From Paracoccaceae bacterium (GTDB lineage: Bacteria; Pseudomonadota; Alphaproteobacteria; Rhodobacterales; Rhodobacteraceae): a stretch of 64,000 bases of DNA. The notes under the pieces were generated by a model, which saw only the letters and a list, made by a program, of their open reading frames with translations, did not search any database and had not been told where the DNA came from. The position numbers and the translations under genes are program-made. Location of the stretch: assembly GCA_014654775.1 (NCBI GenBank), contig JACVZW010000030.1:1-64000 (forward strand), given 5' to 3'. Every line of letters starts with the position of its first letter. Position 1 is the stretch's first letter. Shown here piece by piece: positions 38,144-45,845 of the stretch.

Positions 38144-38883
38144 CAGATCACCGCCTTCAGAAGCCCCAGCCCCGCCAGCCCCGCCAGCAAAAGGATGGCA
38201 AAGCGCCGGAAATCCTGCGGATCGGTGTTCAGGAAATGCCGACTGCCCAGCCAATTCCCCAAGAAGGTCAAAGGCAGCGTGATCAGCGACGCCCAGATCG
38301 TGTCCCAACTCACCAGCCCCGCATACCAGTACAAAGGCGCGGAATAGAGGTCGAGCAGCGGGAAATACGCAATCAACGTCGCCCGGAACACCGCCGCCCG
38401 CATCGGCTGCGCCGCGAAAAAGGCGGCAATCGGCAGCCCCCCCATCCCCGGCGCATTGGCCAGACCCGACACCAGCCCCATCCCAAGGTTCGACAGACCC
38501 CGCGCCTCGCCCGCCAACCGCCACCCGGCCAGCAGAACCCCGCACATCACCAATACATAGCCGGAAATCACCGCCCGCGCCGCATCCTCGGATATCCCCG
38601 TCAGCAGCCACAGACCCAGCGGCAAACCCACCGCCGCGCCAGCCAGCAGCAGCCCCACCCGCCGCCAATCCACGTCCTGCGATATCCCCCGCGCGGCCTG
38701 AACGCTCATGGCCGTCTCAAGGATCACCACCACCGCCACCATATTCAGCGGGTTCATCACCAAGGATGACGCGGCAATCACCATCGCCGAATAGCCGAAC
38801 CCCGAATAGCCCCGGATGAAGGCGGCAATCAGCACCGCCACCGCCATCCAGACCGTCCCCACAAGGGACAGATCAAAGGGCAT
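38143..38883 (-). CDS. tauE: TauE/SafE family sulfite exporter (putative)
   Basis: 246-residue TauE/SafE permease with about eight helices. Its first repeat has a variant signature (FIRGYSGFGYSAMVIA), and the second reads GLANAPGMGGLPIAAFF. Position between xsc and ackA suggests export of sulfite, as described for TauE in other taurine degraders. The ATG overlaps the xsc stop (TGATG), and its own stop overlaps the ackA ATG in the same way. Substrate is inferred from context. Confidence 0.8.
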   Translation of the reverse strand: MPFDLSLVGTVWMAVAVLIAAFIRGYSGFGYSAMVIAASSLVMNPLNMVAVVVILETAMSVQAARGISQDVDWRRVGLLLAGAAVGLPLGLWLLTGISEDAARAVISGYVLVMCGVLLAGWRLAGEARGLSNLGMGLVSGLANAPGMGGLPIAAFFAAQPMRAAVFRATLIAYFPLLDLYSAPLYWYAGLVSWDTIWASLITLPLTFLGNWLGSRHFLNTDPQDFRRFAILLLAGLAGLGLLKAVI

Positions 38884-40658
38884 CAGACGGCCTGCCGCCG
38901 CATATCCGTGGCCGAAATCCCCGCCACCGCGACGGGCTTCTTCATCGCATCGCGCCGGAAGGGCTCGCCCAGTTCCTGATTGATCAGCGCCTCGATCAGG
39001 GTGGATTTGCCGTGCACCATCTGATCCTCAACCGCCTTGGAAAGCGCGTCCCGCAACTCCTCCATCGTCTTGGCCTGCACGCCCTGCAACCCGCAGGCCT
39101 TTGCGATCCCGGCATAGGACACCTGCGTGTCCAACTCGGTGCCCACGAAATTGTCGTCATACCACAGCGTGGAATTCCGCTTTTCCGCGCCCCACTGATA
39201 GTTGCGGAACACCACCATGGTGATCGCCGGCCATTCCGGCCGCCCGATGGCGGTCAGTTCCGTCACCGCAATCCCGAATGCGCCATCCCCGGCAAAGCCC
39301 ACCACCGGCACATCCGGGCAGGCAATCTTGGCCCCCACGATGCTGGGCAGGCCATAGCCGCAGGGTCCAAACAGCCCCGGCGCCAGATATTTCCGCCCCG
39401 CTTCAAAGGTCGGATAGGCATTCCCGATGGCGCAGTTGTTCCCGATATCCGACGAAATGATCGCCTCTTTCGGCAGCGCCGACTGGATCGCGCGCCACGC
39501 CATGCGCGGGCTCATCCAATCGGGCTTGGCCGTCCGCGCGCGCGCGTTCCATGTGGTGCCCGGATCGTCATCCTCATGATCCATCGACGCCAATTGCTGC
39601 GCCCAACGGCTCTTGGTCGTGGCGATCAGGTCCTGCCGCTCTTTCCGCCCGGCCTCTCCGGCATTGGCCGACAGCTTCGCCAAGATCCCCTCGGCCACCT
39701 TCTTGGCATCGCCCACGATGCCCACCGTCACCCGCTTCGTCAGACCGATCCGCGCGGGGTTGATGTCCACCTGAATGATCTTGGCCTCCTTGGGCCAGTA
39801 ATCCAGCCCATAGCCGGGAAGGGTCGAGAACGGGTTCAACCGCGTCCCCAGCGCCAGCACCACATCGGCCTTCTGGATCAACTCCATCCCGGCCTTGCTG
39901 CCATTATAGCCCAAAGGCCCCGCAAACAGCGGATGGCTGCCCGGAAAGGCGTCATTGTGCTGATAGCCGACGCAGACCGGGGCCGACAGCCGCTCCGCCA
40001 GCGCCATCGAGGCTGGGATCGCCCCCCCGATCACCACGCCCGCCCCGTTCAGGATCACCGGAAACTTGGCCGATGACAGCAGCGCCGCCGCCTCCGCCAT
40101 CGCCGCCTCGCCACCCGAGGGCCGCTCGAACTCCACCACCGCCGGAAGGTCGATGTCGATCACTTGGGTGAAGTAATCCCGCGGCATGTTGATCTGCGCG
40201 GGCGCCGAATGGCGCTTGGCGTTCAGGATCACGCGGTTCAGGACTTCCGCCACGCGATTGGGATCGCGCACCTCCTCCTGATAGCAAACCATGTCCTTGA
40301 ACAGCGCCATCTGTTCCACTTCCTGAAACCCGCCCTGCCCGATGGTCCGGTTCGCCGCCTGCGGCGTCACCAGAAGAAGGGGCGTGTGGTTCCAGTACGC
40401 CGTCTTCACCGCCGTCACGAAATTGGTGATGCCGGGGCCATTCTGCGCGATCATCATGCACATCCGGCCACTGGCGCGGGTGAAGCCGTCGGCCATCATG
40501 CCGCCCGACCCCTCATGCGCGCAGTCCCAGAAGGTGATGCCCGCCTTGGGAAACAGATCCGAGATCGGCATGAAGGCCGACCCGATGATCCCGAAGGCGT
40601 TGTCGATGCCATGCATCTGCAACACCTTCACGAAAGCCTCTTCCGTCGTCATCCGCAT
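38883..40658 (-). CDS. xsc: Sulfoacetaldehyde acetyltransferase (Xsc)
   Basis: 591-residue thiamine-diphosphate enzyme that converts sulfoacetaldehyde and phosphate into acetyl phosphate and sulfite. Family features are MTTEEAFVKVLQMHGIDNAFGIIGSA at the N-terminus, the ThDP/Mg motif GDGAFG...NYQWG in the C-terminal domain, and length close to known Xsc. ATG 40658 has AGGAG 7 nt upstream; the next in-frame ATG (40652) is poorer. It is the first gene of the xsc-tauE-ackA-soeABC operon, with TauR-type direct repeats 80-113 bp upstream and a leader hairpin (GCGGCCC/GGGCCGC). Confidence 0.95.
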   Translation of the reverse strand: MRMTTEEAFVKVLQMHGIDNAFGIIGSAFMPISDLFPKAGITFWDCAHEGSGGMMADGFTRASGRMCMMIAQNGPGITNFVTAVKTAYWNHTPLLLVTPQAANRTIGQGGFQEVEQMALFKDMVCYQEEVRDPNRVAEVLNRVILNAKRHSAPAQINMPRDYFTQVIDIDLPAVVEFERPSGGEAAMAEAAALLSSAKFPVILNGAGVVIGGAIPASMALAERLSAPVCVGYQHNDAFPGSHPLFAGPLGYNGSKAGMELIQKADVVLALGTRLNPFSTLPGYGLDYWPKEAKIIQVDINPARIGLTKRVTVGIVGDAKKVAEGILAKLSANAGEAGRKERQDLIATTKSRWAQQLASMDHEDDDPGTTWNARARTAKPDWMSPRMAWRAIQSALPKEAIISSDIGNNCAIGNAYPTFEAGRKYLAPGLFGPCGYGLPSIVGAKIACPDVPVVGFAGDGAFGIAVTELTAIGRPEWPAITMVVFRNYQWGAEKRNSTLWYDDNFVGTELDTQVSYAGIAKACGLQGVQAKTMEELRDALSKAVEDQMVHGKSTLIEALINQELGEPFRRDAMKKPVAVAGISATDMRRQAV

Positions 40659-40738
40659 CGGTCGTCTCCTTGGCAATCCGGGGGCGGCCCCGCAGGGCCG
40701 CTTTACCCCCTCTTCTACCCCCGCGCCGCCCCGCAGGC

Positions 40739-40771
40739 TTAGGGCCAGAAGACAAGGCCGCTTAAGTCCAG
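40739..40771 (-). promoter_or_regulatory. TauR-type direct repeats upstream of xsc
   Basis: On the minus strand CTGGACTTAA (40771-40762) and CTGGCCCTAA (40748-40739) repeat in the same orientation with a 23-bp period. This matches the CTGGACYTAA direct repeats I recall for TauR of Rhodobacter capsulatus. The position, about 80-113 bp before xsc, suits an activator. Confidence 0.75.
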
Positions 40772-40807
40772 TTGTCCCACCCCACCCCCGCCCCGCAACA
40801 GCCCATT

Positions 40808-40889
40808 AAGGTTAACGCGCCCCGACCACACCGCGCGTGCCCACAGGTTGCTGCACAAAAGACGGCACGGAACAGGGCACAGCCATTTC
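40808..40889. repeat. Dispersed GTTAACGC...GCACAAAA repeat, copy 2
   Basis: Same orientation and near-identical core to copy 1 (AAGGTTAACGCGCC, CACCGCGCGTG, then TTGCTGCACAAAA and GGAACAGGGCACAGCCATTT). It lies between the xsc operator and the 3' end of tauR. Confidence 0.8.
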
Positions 40890-40940
40890 CGCAAAAACCG
40901 AAGAATAAACGAACGCCCGCAAGGCCTTGCGAACCGCCCC

Positions 40941-40998
40941 TTCACCATCTTCTGTCTTCAAATATCCTCGGGGGGTCCGGGGGGCGAAGCGCCCCCGG
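40941..40998. repeat. Dispersed repeat with CCGGGGG/CCCCCGG hairpin behind tauR
   Basis: A divergent copy of the ATCTTGG..CAAATACTC family (CTTCAAATATCC near 40957-40968), followed by GGGGGGTCC and a hairpin CCGGGGG (40977-40983)/CCCCCGG (40992-40998), 16 bp past the tauR stop. It may be part of tauR termination. Confidence 0.6.
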
Positions 40999-41014
40999 TC
41001 CGACGCCCGCCCCC

Positions 41015-42475
41015 TCACGCCTCCCGCATCGCCTTCGCCACCAGCGCGATCCCCTCGCCGATCTTCCCCACCGGGATCGAACTATAGGCCAGCCGATAGA
41101 AATTCCGCCGCTCCGTCCCGGGGTGAAAGAACACCCGCCCCGGCTCGATCAGCACCCCGTCCCGCCGCAGCCGCAAGGCCAGCGCCTCGGCATCCACCCC
41201 CTCGGGCGCCTCCATCCAGAAGGAGGACCCGCCAAATCCCCCCTGCCCCGCAACCTTCAGACCCTGCAGGGAAATCGCCTCCTCCATCGCCCTGCGCCGC
41301 TTGGCGAAGGCGGCCTTCATCCGGTTCACCAGCGCATCGTAATGGCCAAGCGACAGGAAATGCGCCGCCGTCCGCTGCAACTGCCCCGGCGGATGGCGCA
41401 GCACCTGCGCCCGCAGTGCCCGCGCCTCGCGGATGAACGGCTCTGGTCCCACCAACCAGCCCAGTCGCAACCCCGGAAAGATCGACTTCGAGAAAGACCC
41501 TGCATGCACCACCCGCCCCCCGGAATCGAGGCTTTTGATCGATGGCGACACGGGCGTCAGGAAACTCATCTCGAACTCGTAATCATCTTCCACCACAAGG
41601 AAATTACGCTCCTCCGCCGCGCGCAGCAGCGCCGTCCGCCGCGCCACGGGCATGGTGGCATTGGTCGGGCTCTGATGGCTTGCCGTGGTGAAGACCACAT
41701 CCACCCCATCGGGCAGCCCCTCCACCGACAACCCTCCCTCATCCACATCTACCGGCGTCACCCGCGCCCCGGCCTGCGCCACCATCGCGCGGAACCCCGG
41801 ATAACCGGGGTTCTCCACCACCGCATGGCCCCCGGGCCGCAGCAGCACCTGCGCCGCCAGCCACAGCGCATTCTGCGCCCCCATGGTCACCAGCACCTCG
41901 CCGGGGCGCGCCTCGATCCCCCGGCGGGGCAGGATGTTGCGCAAGAGATATTCGATCAGCAGCGGATCATCCCGCTCATAGCGATCCGCCGTCAGCGTCT
42001 CGAACTCCCGCCGCCCCAGCGCCTGCAGGGCACAAAGCCGCCAGTTCTGGTGATCGAACAGCGCCGGGTCCGCCTGCCCATAGATGAACGGGTAAGGATA
42101 GGACCGCCAATCCTCCGGCCGCTCCACCCGCTCCATCCGGGAAAATCGCCCGCCGCAGAGAAAATCCCAGTCCACTGTGCCCGCCGCACGCGGCGCCGGG
42201 CGGAATTCCGGCTGCACCGGGACGCCTTCGCTGACGAAATAGCCCGACCGCCCACGCGCCGTCAGGTAATCCGCCGCCACCAGTTCGGTATAGGCCAGCG
42301 TCACCGTGATCCGGCTCACCCCAAGATGTTCGGCCAAGCCCCGCGACGAGGGCATCTTCTCCCCGGCCCGGAACCGCCCGGTCAGGATTCCCTCCGCCAC
42401 CATCGCCCGGATGCGCTGCTGCAAAGTGCCGCCCACCCCATCCGCCAGATAGAAACGTTCGACCGGTATCGCCAT
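41015..42475 (-). CDS. tauR: TauR, MocR/GabR-type transcriptional regulator
   Basis: 486-residue MocR-family regulator. The N-terminal GntR-type winged helix (about 15-85, GEKMPSSRGLAEHLGVSRITVTLAYTEL) is joined to a fold-type I aminotransferase domain with the PLP-lysine segment AGSFSKSIFPGLRLGW. Placed between tpa and xsc, it is the expected taurine-responsive activator of both. Its start codon abuts a pair of CTGGCC-type repeats (42476-42507), suggesting autoregulation. Effector binding by the aminotransferase domain is family knowledge. Confidence 0.88.
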   Translation of the reverse strand: MAIPVERFYLADGVGGTLQQRIRAMVAEGILTGRFRAGEKMPSSRGLAEHLGVSRITVTLAYTELVAADYLTARGRSGYFVSEGVPVQPEFRPAPRAAGTVDWDFLCGGRFSRMERVERPEDWRSYPYPFIYGQADPALFDHQNWRLCALQALGRREFETLTADRYERDDPLLIEYLLRNILPRRGIEARPGEVLVTMGAQNALWLAAQVLLRPGGHAVVENPGYPGFRAMVAQAGARVTPVDVDEGGLSVEGLPDGVDVVFTTASHQSPTNATMPVARRTALLRAAEERNFLVVEDDYEFEMSFLTPVSPSIKSLDSGGRVVHAGSFSKSIFPGLRLGWLVGPEPFIREARALRAQVLRHPPGQLQRTAAHFLSLGHYDALVNRMKAAFAKRRRAMEEAISLQGLKVAGQGGFGGSSFWMEAPEGVDAEALALRLRRDGVLIEPGRVFFHPGTERRNFYRLAYSSIPVGKIGEGIALVAKAMREA

Positions 42476-42507
42476 CTGGCCTTATCCCTCATCCGATCTG
42501 GCCATAA
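42476..42507 (+). promoter_or_regulatory. TauR-type repeats at the tauR start
   Basis: CTGGCCTTAT (42476-42485) and CTGGCCATAA (42498-42507) on the plus strand, 22 bp apart, the first directly adjacent to the tauR ATG. Spacing (22) and orientation differ from the xsc and tpa sites (23, minus strand), and overlap with the ribosome-binding region would favour repression. Confidence 0.6.
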
Positions 42508-42594
42508 GGCGCGGGCCCAGTGCGGGCGTCAAGCCCGGCCCGACCGTCGCAGGGGGGCTGTCTGCCCCCCACGGCCCTGCGGGCCTCCCCCCGA

Positions 42595-42647
42595 GAGTAT
42601 TTCTCCCAAGATGAAGACCCAGCCCCTTCATCTTGGCCCAAATACTC
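42595..42647. repeat. Inverted pair of GTATTTGGGCCAAGATGAAG repeats
   Basis: Two copies in opposite orientation: left arm 42595-42616 and right arm 42626-42647, matching at 19 of 22 positions with a 9-bp loop. It forms a long hairpin between tauR and the tpa terminator and shows how the dispersed element can occur as a palindrome. Confidence 0.8.
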
Positions 42648-42689
42648 AAAAAATCTTCAAGCCGGAGCGCGCAAGCGCGCAGGCGAGAC

Positions 42690-42725
42690 AAAAGGAATGC
42701 GCGGCCCCTTCTTCAGGGGCCGCGC
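42690..42725 (-). terminator. Rho-independent terminator of tpa
   Basis: On the minus strand a 10-bp perfect stem (GCGCGGCCCC, 42725-42716, against GGGGCCGCGC, 42708-42699) with a 7-nt loop is followed by ATTCCTTTT. It lies 27 bp past the tpa stop, so tpa is transcribed separately from tauR. Confidence 0.85.
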
Positions 42726-42751
42726 GCATTAACCTTAACGTCGAATAAAGA

Positions 42752-44134
42752 TCAGCCGAAGACGCGGGTCAGCGCGCCGTCGATGGCTCCGGTGATGTGG
42801 TCGATGTCATCCTTTGTGGCGATCAGCGCAGGCGACAGGCAGAGCGTGTTGTTCAGCCCCGGCAGGCTGCGGTTCGTTGCCCCGATGATCACGCCCTGTG
42901 CCATGCAGTCCGCCACCACCGCCTGCACCTTCTTCTCGTCCGCAGGCTCTTTCGTCGCGCGATCCGCCACCAGTTCGGCGCCAAGGAACAGCCCCTTGCC
43001 GCGCACATCGCCGATGACCTTGTGCTTCTCCATCAGCGCGGACAGGTTGCCAAGGCAGTAGTCGCCCATCTTCACCGTGTTCTCCAGCAGGCCTTCCCGC
43101 TCGACGATGTTCATGTTTTCCAGCGCCGCCGCAGGCCCGCTGGTGCAGCCCCCGAAGGTCGAGATGTCGCGGAAATAGCTCATCGGATCCGACGGGTTGT
43201 CCTTGAACATCTCAAAGACCCGCTCCGTCGTCACCGTGCAGGAAATGGCCGCATAGCCGGACGCCACGCCCTTCGCCATGGTCACGAAATCCGGCTCGAT
43301 CCCGTAATGCTGATAGCCGAACCACGTCCCCGTCCGGCCCACGCCACAGACCACCTCGTCAATGGCCAGCAGGATGTCGTATTTCTTGCAGATCTCCTGC
43401 ACCCGCTCCCAATAGCCCTTCGGCGGCACGATCACGCCGCCGCCTGCGGTCACGGGCTCAAGGATCAGGCAGCCCACCGTATCCGGGCCTTCGCGCAGGA
43501 TCACCTCTTCGATGGCATCCGCCGCGCGCTCGCCATAGTTCTCCACATCCCACTGCTTGCGGTATTCAAGGCAATGCGGCACCCGCACGAACCCGTCCGG
43601 GAAGGGGCCATATTGCATCGCGCGCTGGTCTTGCCCGGCACTCGCCAAGGCGGCGATCGTGGTGCCGTGATAGTCGCGGTCGCGATAGAGGATCTTCCAC
43701 TTCTTGCCGCCATGGTGCCGATGCGCGATCTGGCGCACCATCTTGTAGACCTTCTCATTCGCCTCAGAGCCCGAGTTCGAATAATAGACCCGCGTCATCC
43801 CCGGCATCTTCTCGATCAGCCGCTGGGCAAAGATCGCGCCGGGCACAGACCCCGCCGCGCCCGCGAAATAGTTCATCTTGATCAGCTGGTCGCGCACCGC
43901 ATTGGCGATGCTTTCGCGGCCATAACCCACATTCACCGTCCAGACGCCGCCAGAGACAGCATCGATATGCTCCTTCCCCTTGGCGTCCCAGACCTTCATC
44001 CCCTTGCCTTCGACGATCACGCGCGGATCGACGCCGGTGTCATATTGCTTGTGCTGGCTCAGGTGATGCCAGACATGGGCGCGGTCGGCCTCGACCACCT
44101 CAGAGATATCGTTGAACCGGTCCAACCCTTCCAT
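42752..44134 (-). CDS. tpa: Taurine:pyruvate aminotransferase (Tpa)
   Basis: 460-residue class III aminotransferase with PLP-lysine in TMAKGVASGY and typical motifs SGSEANEKVYKM, YHGTT and AIDEVVCGVGRTG. The N-terminus (FNDISEVVEADRAHVWHHLSQHKQY) and the neighbourhood of tauR and xsc identify it as Tpa, which converts taurine and pyruvate into sulfoacetaldehyde and alanine. AGGA stands before ATG 44134. It has its own TauR-type operator upstream and an intrinsic terminator downstream. Confidence 0.93.
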   Translation of the reverse strand: MEGLDRFNDISEVVEADRAHVWHHLSQHKQYDTGVDPRVIVEGKGMKVWDAKGKEHIDAVSGGVWTVNVGYGRESIANAVRDQLIKMNYFAGAAGSVPGAIFAQRLIEKMPGMTRVYYSNSGSEANEKVYKMVRQIAHRHHGGKKWKILYRDRDYHGTTIAALASAGQDQRAMQYGPFPDGFVRVPHCLEYRKQWDVENYGERAADAIEEVILREGPDTVGCLILEPVTAGGGVIVPPKGYWERVQEICKKYDILLAIDEVVCGVGRTGTWFGYQHYGIEPDFVTMAKGVASGYAAISCTVTTERVFEMFKDNPSDPMSYFRDISTFGGCTSGPAAALENMNIVEREGLLENTVKMGDYCLGNLSALMEKHKVIGDVRGKGLFLGAELVADRATKEPADEKKVQAVVADCMAQGVIIGATNRSLPGLNNTLCLSPALIATKDDIDHITGAIDGALTRVFG

Positions 44135-44219
44135 GGGCGCGTCCTTTCATGAAATGCGGCAGGCCCCGGCAAAAGGCGGGGGCGATCCTTTGCATCATCC
44201 CCTACCACGGCCCGCACCG

Positions 44220-44252
44220 ATAGGGCCAGAGGGCAAGTCGCCATAAGGCCAG
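44220..44252 (-). promoter_or_regulatory. TauR-type direct repeats upstream of tpa
   Basis: On the minus strand CTGGCCTTAT (44252-44243) and CTGGCCCTAT (44229-44220), same orientation, 23-bp period, 86-118 bp before the tpa start. This spacing equals that of the xsc site. Confidence 0.75.
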
Positions 44253-44280
44253 ATGGCGCGCGACTCACCCCAGCACAGAT

Positions 44281-44361
44281 AGGTTAACGCCAGATCACCG
44301 CGCGCTGCGTGCCCACAGTTTGCGGCACAAAACACGGCACAACATCCGGCACAGTCAGTAT
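44281..44361. repeat. Dispersed GTTAACGC...GCACAAAA repeat, copy 3
   Basis: More divergent copy (AGGTTAACGC, TGCGTGCCCACAGTTTGC, GGCACAAAA, CGGCACA, CGGCACAG) between the tpa operator and the TerC promoter. The three GGCACA units at about 10-11 bp spacing are retained. Confidence 0.75.
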
Positions 44362-44434
44362 CGCCCCTTTCCGCCCCTTACTCCAGCGTTCGCAAGGGGT
44401 TAGGGGACATGCAGGACGCCGGAACAGAAATCGT

Positions 44435-44664
44435 TTGATTTTCATATGCGAAACCGTATGAACGACCCCAGCCGCCCCGCCTTTCGGAGGCTGGCGAAAC
44501 TCTGGTGACCGGGCCCCTCTGGCGAAAGTCCTGCGACGCTTTCGCGATGTCGGCACTGCGGAGCAACAGTCGCAAGGACCTGACCGACCCGCCGGATCGA
44601 CCCGACGCCCATCTGCGCCGCGCCTCCGCCTGTCCGCCATCTCCGCCTTGGCAAGGGAACCCCC
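44435..44664 (+). promoter_or_regulatory. Promoter and structured leader of the TerC/DUF475 gene
   Basis: Candidate promoter TTGATT (44435-44440), 16-bp spacer, TATGAA (44457-44462). The spacer and -10 carry an imperfect palindrome (TCATA...TATGA, 44442-44461) that could be an operator. The ~195-nt leader can form a long-range stem GTCC-GCGAC (44528-44537)/GTCGC-GGAC (44569-44579). TerC relatives are often under yybP-ykoY manganese riboswitches, but I cannot match that consensus here. Confidence 0.4.
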
Positions 44665-45738
44665 ATGACCACCCCATCGGCACAGAAATCGACGCTTCAG
44701 TACTTCACTTGGGCCTTCATCGTCACCGCAGCAGGTCTCGCGCTTGGCGCATGGCTCGGCTGGGAAACGACGGGCACCGTCTCGGGCATGCTGTCGATCT
44801 TCTTCATCTGCTGCGTCCTCGCGGTTCTCGAAATCTCGCTCTCCTTCGACAACGCCATCGTGAATGCCAACAAACTCAAGGACATGCGCCCCGAATGGCA
44901 GCGCGCCTTCCTGACTTGGGGCATCCTGATCGCAGTCTTCGGCATGCGGATCATCTTCCCGCTGCTGATCGTGGTGGTGGCCGCCAATATCGGCCCGTGG
45001 CAGGCGATCATCCTCGCTTCCACCCAGCCCGAGGAATACAGCCGCATCATGCACGAGGCGCATCTTCCGATCGCGGCCTTCGGCGGGTCCTTCTTGATGA
45101 TGGTGGGCCTGACCTATTTCTTCGACGCCGAAAAGGATGTGCACTGGGTCCGCTGGCTGGAAGAAAAGGTTGCCGCCACCGCCACCATCCGTGGGATCGA
45201 GGTGGGCGTGGTCCTGATCACCATCCTCGTCTTCTCGAAGTTCCTCGAAGGCGCTGAATCCACGGCCTTTGTGTCCTCCGCCATCTATGGCCTCGTGACC
45301 TTCCTCGTGGTCGAAACCGTGGGCGGCCTGTTGGACAAGAGCCAGGAAACGATGTCGGCGGCGGCCAAAGGTGGCCTCGGCGCTTTCCTCTATCTCGAAG
45401 TGCTGGATGCCTCCTTCTCCTTCGACGGGGTAATCGGCGCTTTTGCCTTGTCGAACAACCTCTTCGTCATCGCCATCGGCCTTGGCATCGGCGCGATGTA
45501 TGTGCGCTCCATGACCATCATGCTGGTGGAAAAGGGCACGCTGCAGCAATACCGCTACCTCGAACACGGCGCCTTCTACGCCATCCTGATCCTGTCGGTG
45601 ATCATGTTCAGCCAGACCCTGTTCCATATCCCCGAGGTCATCACCGGCCTTGGCGGGGCGGCGCTGATCGGCCTCTCGCTCTGGTCCTCCATCCGCTGGA
45701 ACCGCACCAACCCCGACGTGGCACTCGACCCGCGCTGA
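44665..45738 (+). CDS. TerC/DUF475 family integral membrane protein
   Basis: 357-residue membrane protein with about nine helices. The acidic signatures EISLSFDNAIVNA (about 55-67) and EVLDASFSFDGVIGAFA (about 245-261) identify the TerC/DUF475 (YkoY-like) family, implicated in metal (manganese) handling or tellurium resistance. The substrate is not proven. The start ATG is preceded by AAGGGAA. It has its own promoter and leader. It ends before a small hairpin (GAAGGA/TCCTTC, 45760-45775) without T-run. Confidence 0.85.
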   Translation: MTTPSAQKSTLQYFTWAFIVTAAGLALGAWLGWETTGTVSGMLSIFFICCVLAVLEISLSFDNAIVNANKLKDMRPEWQRAFLTWGILIAVFGMRIIFPLLIVVVAANIGPWQAIILASTQPEEYSRIMHEAHLPIAAFGGSFLMMVGLTYFFDAEKDVHWVRWLEEKVAATATIRGIEVGVVLITILVFSKFLEGAESTAFVSSAIYGLVTFLVVETVGGLLDKSQETMSAAAKGGLGAFLYLEVLDASFSFDGVIGAFALSNNLFVIAIGLGIGAMYVRSMTIMLVEKGTLQQYRYLEHGAFYAILILSVIMFSQTLFHIPEVITGLGGAALIGLSLWSSIRWNRTNPDVALDPR

Positions 45739-45747
45739 TCCCGCGCG

Positions 45748-45826
45748 TCAAAGCGATTTGAAGGAGTGATCCTTCCGAATCCTTGACACTCCACCAGGCC
45801 CGACCCTACCCCTTCCAAAGCGCTTT
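45748..45826 (+). promoter_or_regulatory. LacI-type operators and TTGACA element upstream of thuA
   Basis: Two related palindromes, TCAAAGCGATTTGA (45748-45761) and AAAGCGCTTT (45817-45826), flank a consensus -35 TTGACA (45783-45788); the -10 is weak. The AAAGCGCTTT core is typical of LacI-family operators, and trehalose-utilisation (thu) genes in rhizobia are controlled by a LacI-type repressor. No LacI gene is in the window. Confidence 0.5.
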
Positions 45827-45845
45827 CAAACTTTGGGAGGGGTCC

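Noticed and set aside
44463-44664. yybP-ykoY manganese riboswitch before the TerC-type gene
   Set aside because: Expected from the family, but the conserved internal-loop sequences could not be recognised; kept only as an unclassified structured leader.
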